This document shows positions 13,431 through 14,155 of a DNA stretch of 14,155 nt, piece by piece. Under the pieces are notes generated by a model that saw only the letters and a list, made by a program, of their open reading frames with translations, was not told the origin of the DNA and made no database searches. The position numbers and the translations under genes are program-made. The DNA is from DAONLM01 sp035406685 (lineage in GTDB: Bacteria > Spirochaetota > GWE2-31-10 > MWDO01): positions 1 through 14,155 of the forward strand of contig DAONLM010000062.1 in assembly GCA_035406685.1 (NCBI GenBank), read 5' to 3'. Every line of letters begins with the position of its first letter. The first letter of the stretch is position 1.

Positions 13431-13901
13431 TTACAACTTTGAGTTAGGATCTAATGATGTATCTTCACATAAAGCAAGAAAATATATAGCCTTTGCTATC
13501 TTATAAAATCTCAAATTACCAAGTTGTTTAACTGTTTTAATCTTAAATGCCTGATATAGTAACTCAGCCTGTCTATCACTTAAACCTTGAAGTGCCTGAA
13601 CTGGAGAATCAAGTATTTCTTTAATACTCTTCTTCTCATAAGCCTTGTCAACACACTTATTAATATTAAGATGAGAATTTGTATCCCCCTTTATCTCATA
13701 TTTAGAAAGTGCCATTAAAGCCTCAGCCCACTTAGCAAATCTTAACTTAGAAAGTTGCTCAATTGTTGTAATTCTAAAAGCCTCTTTTACGAGTTTTGCC
13801 TGTCTTGAACTTAATCCCTGCAAAGCATCAATAGGCTGTTTTAAAACATCTCTTAAAGACATATTTTCAAATTTTTTGTCCACTGCCCTGTTAATATTCA
13901 T
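13431..13901 (-). CDS. Small protein of two tandem helical (helix-hairpin-helix-like) repeats
   Basis: A 156-residue cytosolic protein built from two copies of a 68-residue module at residues 2-69 and 79-146, offset 77. They are identical at 34 of 68 aligned positions without gaps. Shared landmarks are NIN-x2-VDK, P-x2-ALQGLS-x-RQA, AF-x-I-x-T-x3-QL and LRF. The ALQGLS-x-RQA-x-L segment followed by I-x-T-x3-L resembles a helix-hairpin-helix turn (hGLSxxxAxxLxxAFxIxTVxxL), as in DNA-binding or DUF4332-like proteins, but no partner can be named. The linker (KGDTNSHL) is polar. The start is excellent: GGAGGT lies 7 bases before the ATG and a promoter lies at 13936-13964. It leads the operon with PAP2 and the PLC-like gene. 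Real gene with high confidence; function unknown. Confidence 0.8.
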   Translation of the reverse strand: MNINRAVDKKFENMSLRDVLKQPIDALQGLSSRQAKLVKEAFRITTIEQLSKLRFAKWAEALMALSKYEIKGDTNSHLNINKCVDKAYEKKSIKEILDSPVQALQGLSDRQAELLYQAFKIKTVKQLGNLRFYKIAKAIYFLALCEDTSLDPNSKL

Positions 13902-13906
13902 AAATA

Positions 13907-13914
13907 ACCTCCAT
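13907..13914 (-). promoter_or_regulatory. Strong ribosome binding site of the repeat-protein gene
   Basis: TGGAGGTT on the minus strand lies about 7 bases before the ATG at 13901. It is the only near-consensus Shine-Dalgarno in the window and fixes this start. It suggests the protein is made in large amounts compared with its neighbours. Confidence 0.65.
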
Positions 13915-13935
13915 AATTTTAATTATTTTTTTTTG

Positions 13936-13964
13936 ATTATAATACAATTAACTATTTTATACAA
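13936..13964 (-). promoter_or_regulatory. Candidate sigma-70 promoter of the 13901-11613 operon
   Basis: On the minus strand TTGTAT (13964-13959, 3/6) is followed by a 17-base spacer and TATAAT (13941-13936, 6/6). An A-rich stretch just upstream could serve as an UP element. The predicted start near 13929 leaves a leader of about 28 nt with the GGAGG site. Confidence 0.5.
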
Positions 13965-14155
13965 ATATTTTTTTATAAAAAATAAAATTTTAACTTTTTT
14001 AAAAAATTTTTTATTTTAATTTTATAATTTGGCTTAAGATTATATAAATTTTATCTCACAAAACAAAAGATAAAGTAAGGATATTTTATCCACGGATAAT
14101 TTTTTTTATTTTTTTGTTAAATTTTGTAAAGGATTTTCTAAGAAATTTTGACACT
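13965..14155. other. Intergenic region at the right edge
   Basis: No gene is visible. It is extremely A/T-rich (14101-14115 is nearly all T). It holds a 14-bp near-palindrome TTATCCACGGATAA at 14086-14099, whose halves match 8 of 9 bases (TTATCCACG) and 7 of 9 bases (TTATCCGTG on the other strand) of the DnaA box TTATCCACA. A TTATCTCACA sequence sits close by at 14051-14060. A gene upstream of this operon, if any, lies outside the window. Confidence 0.4.

Overview
The window (14,155 bp, roughly a quarter G+C) comes from a very AT-rich bacterium. Its proteins are rich in Lys, Ile, Asn and Phe, and many genes have a recognisable AGGA/GGAGG-type ribosome binding site. A TonB-type energy transducer and exported proteins point to an organism with an outer membrane. 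Compact, nearly all-minus-strand operons of this style would fit, for example, an AT-rich spirochaete-like lineage, but nothing here fixes the taxon. There are no rRNA or tRNA genes, no intact mobile element and no CRISPR array.

Layout. Bases 1-300 are a higher-GC (about 34%) segment full of hairpins, with an unidentified open frame cut by the window edge. Bases 533-2718 (minus) form a three-gene operon behind a very good sigma-70 promoter. It encodes a multi-pass membrane protein whose cytosolic tail looks like a degenerate GGDEF fold, a helical unknown, and a small PrcB_C-like protein. Divergent from it (2964-3695, plus) is a receiver-domain protein with a helical tail. This gene overlaps tail-to-tail with a TrmR/YrrM-like methyltransferase.

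Bases 3682-11129 (minus) are a long same-strand run. In transcription order it encodes a DUF3943-like exported protein, a divergent PAP2 phosphatase, a PTS-IIA/CBS fusion, an ArsB/NhaD-type ion permease (4 bp from the IIA/CBS gene), a REC-PAS-HisKA-HATPase sensor kinase and a xylose-isomerase-like TIM-barrel protein. These are followed, from its own promoter, by the TonB-like protein and then the methyltransferase. The last operon (11613-13901, minus) encodes a small protein made of two near-identical helical repeats, a canonical PAP2 phosphatase, and an exported protein with the metal-ligand pattern of zinc-dependent phospholipase C.

How it fits together. The IIA/CBS-permease-kinase-isomerase block looks like regulated ion transport with signalling. 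The PLC-like and PAP2 genes could act in turn on phospholipids: head-group cleavage outside the cytoplasm, then dephosphorylation. The most unusual non-coding item is a roughly 290-bp tandem array at 11265-11550. It has four copies of a 16-bp palindrome (TACGACATATGTCGTA), separated by related but more diverged AT-rich spacers, and lies between the PLC-like operon and the promoter of the long operon.
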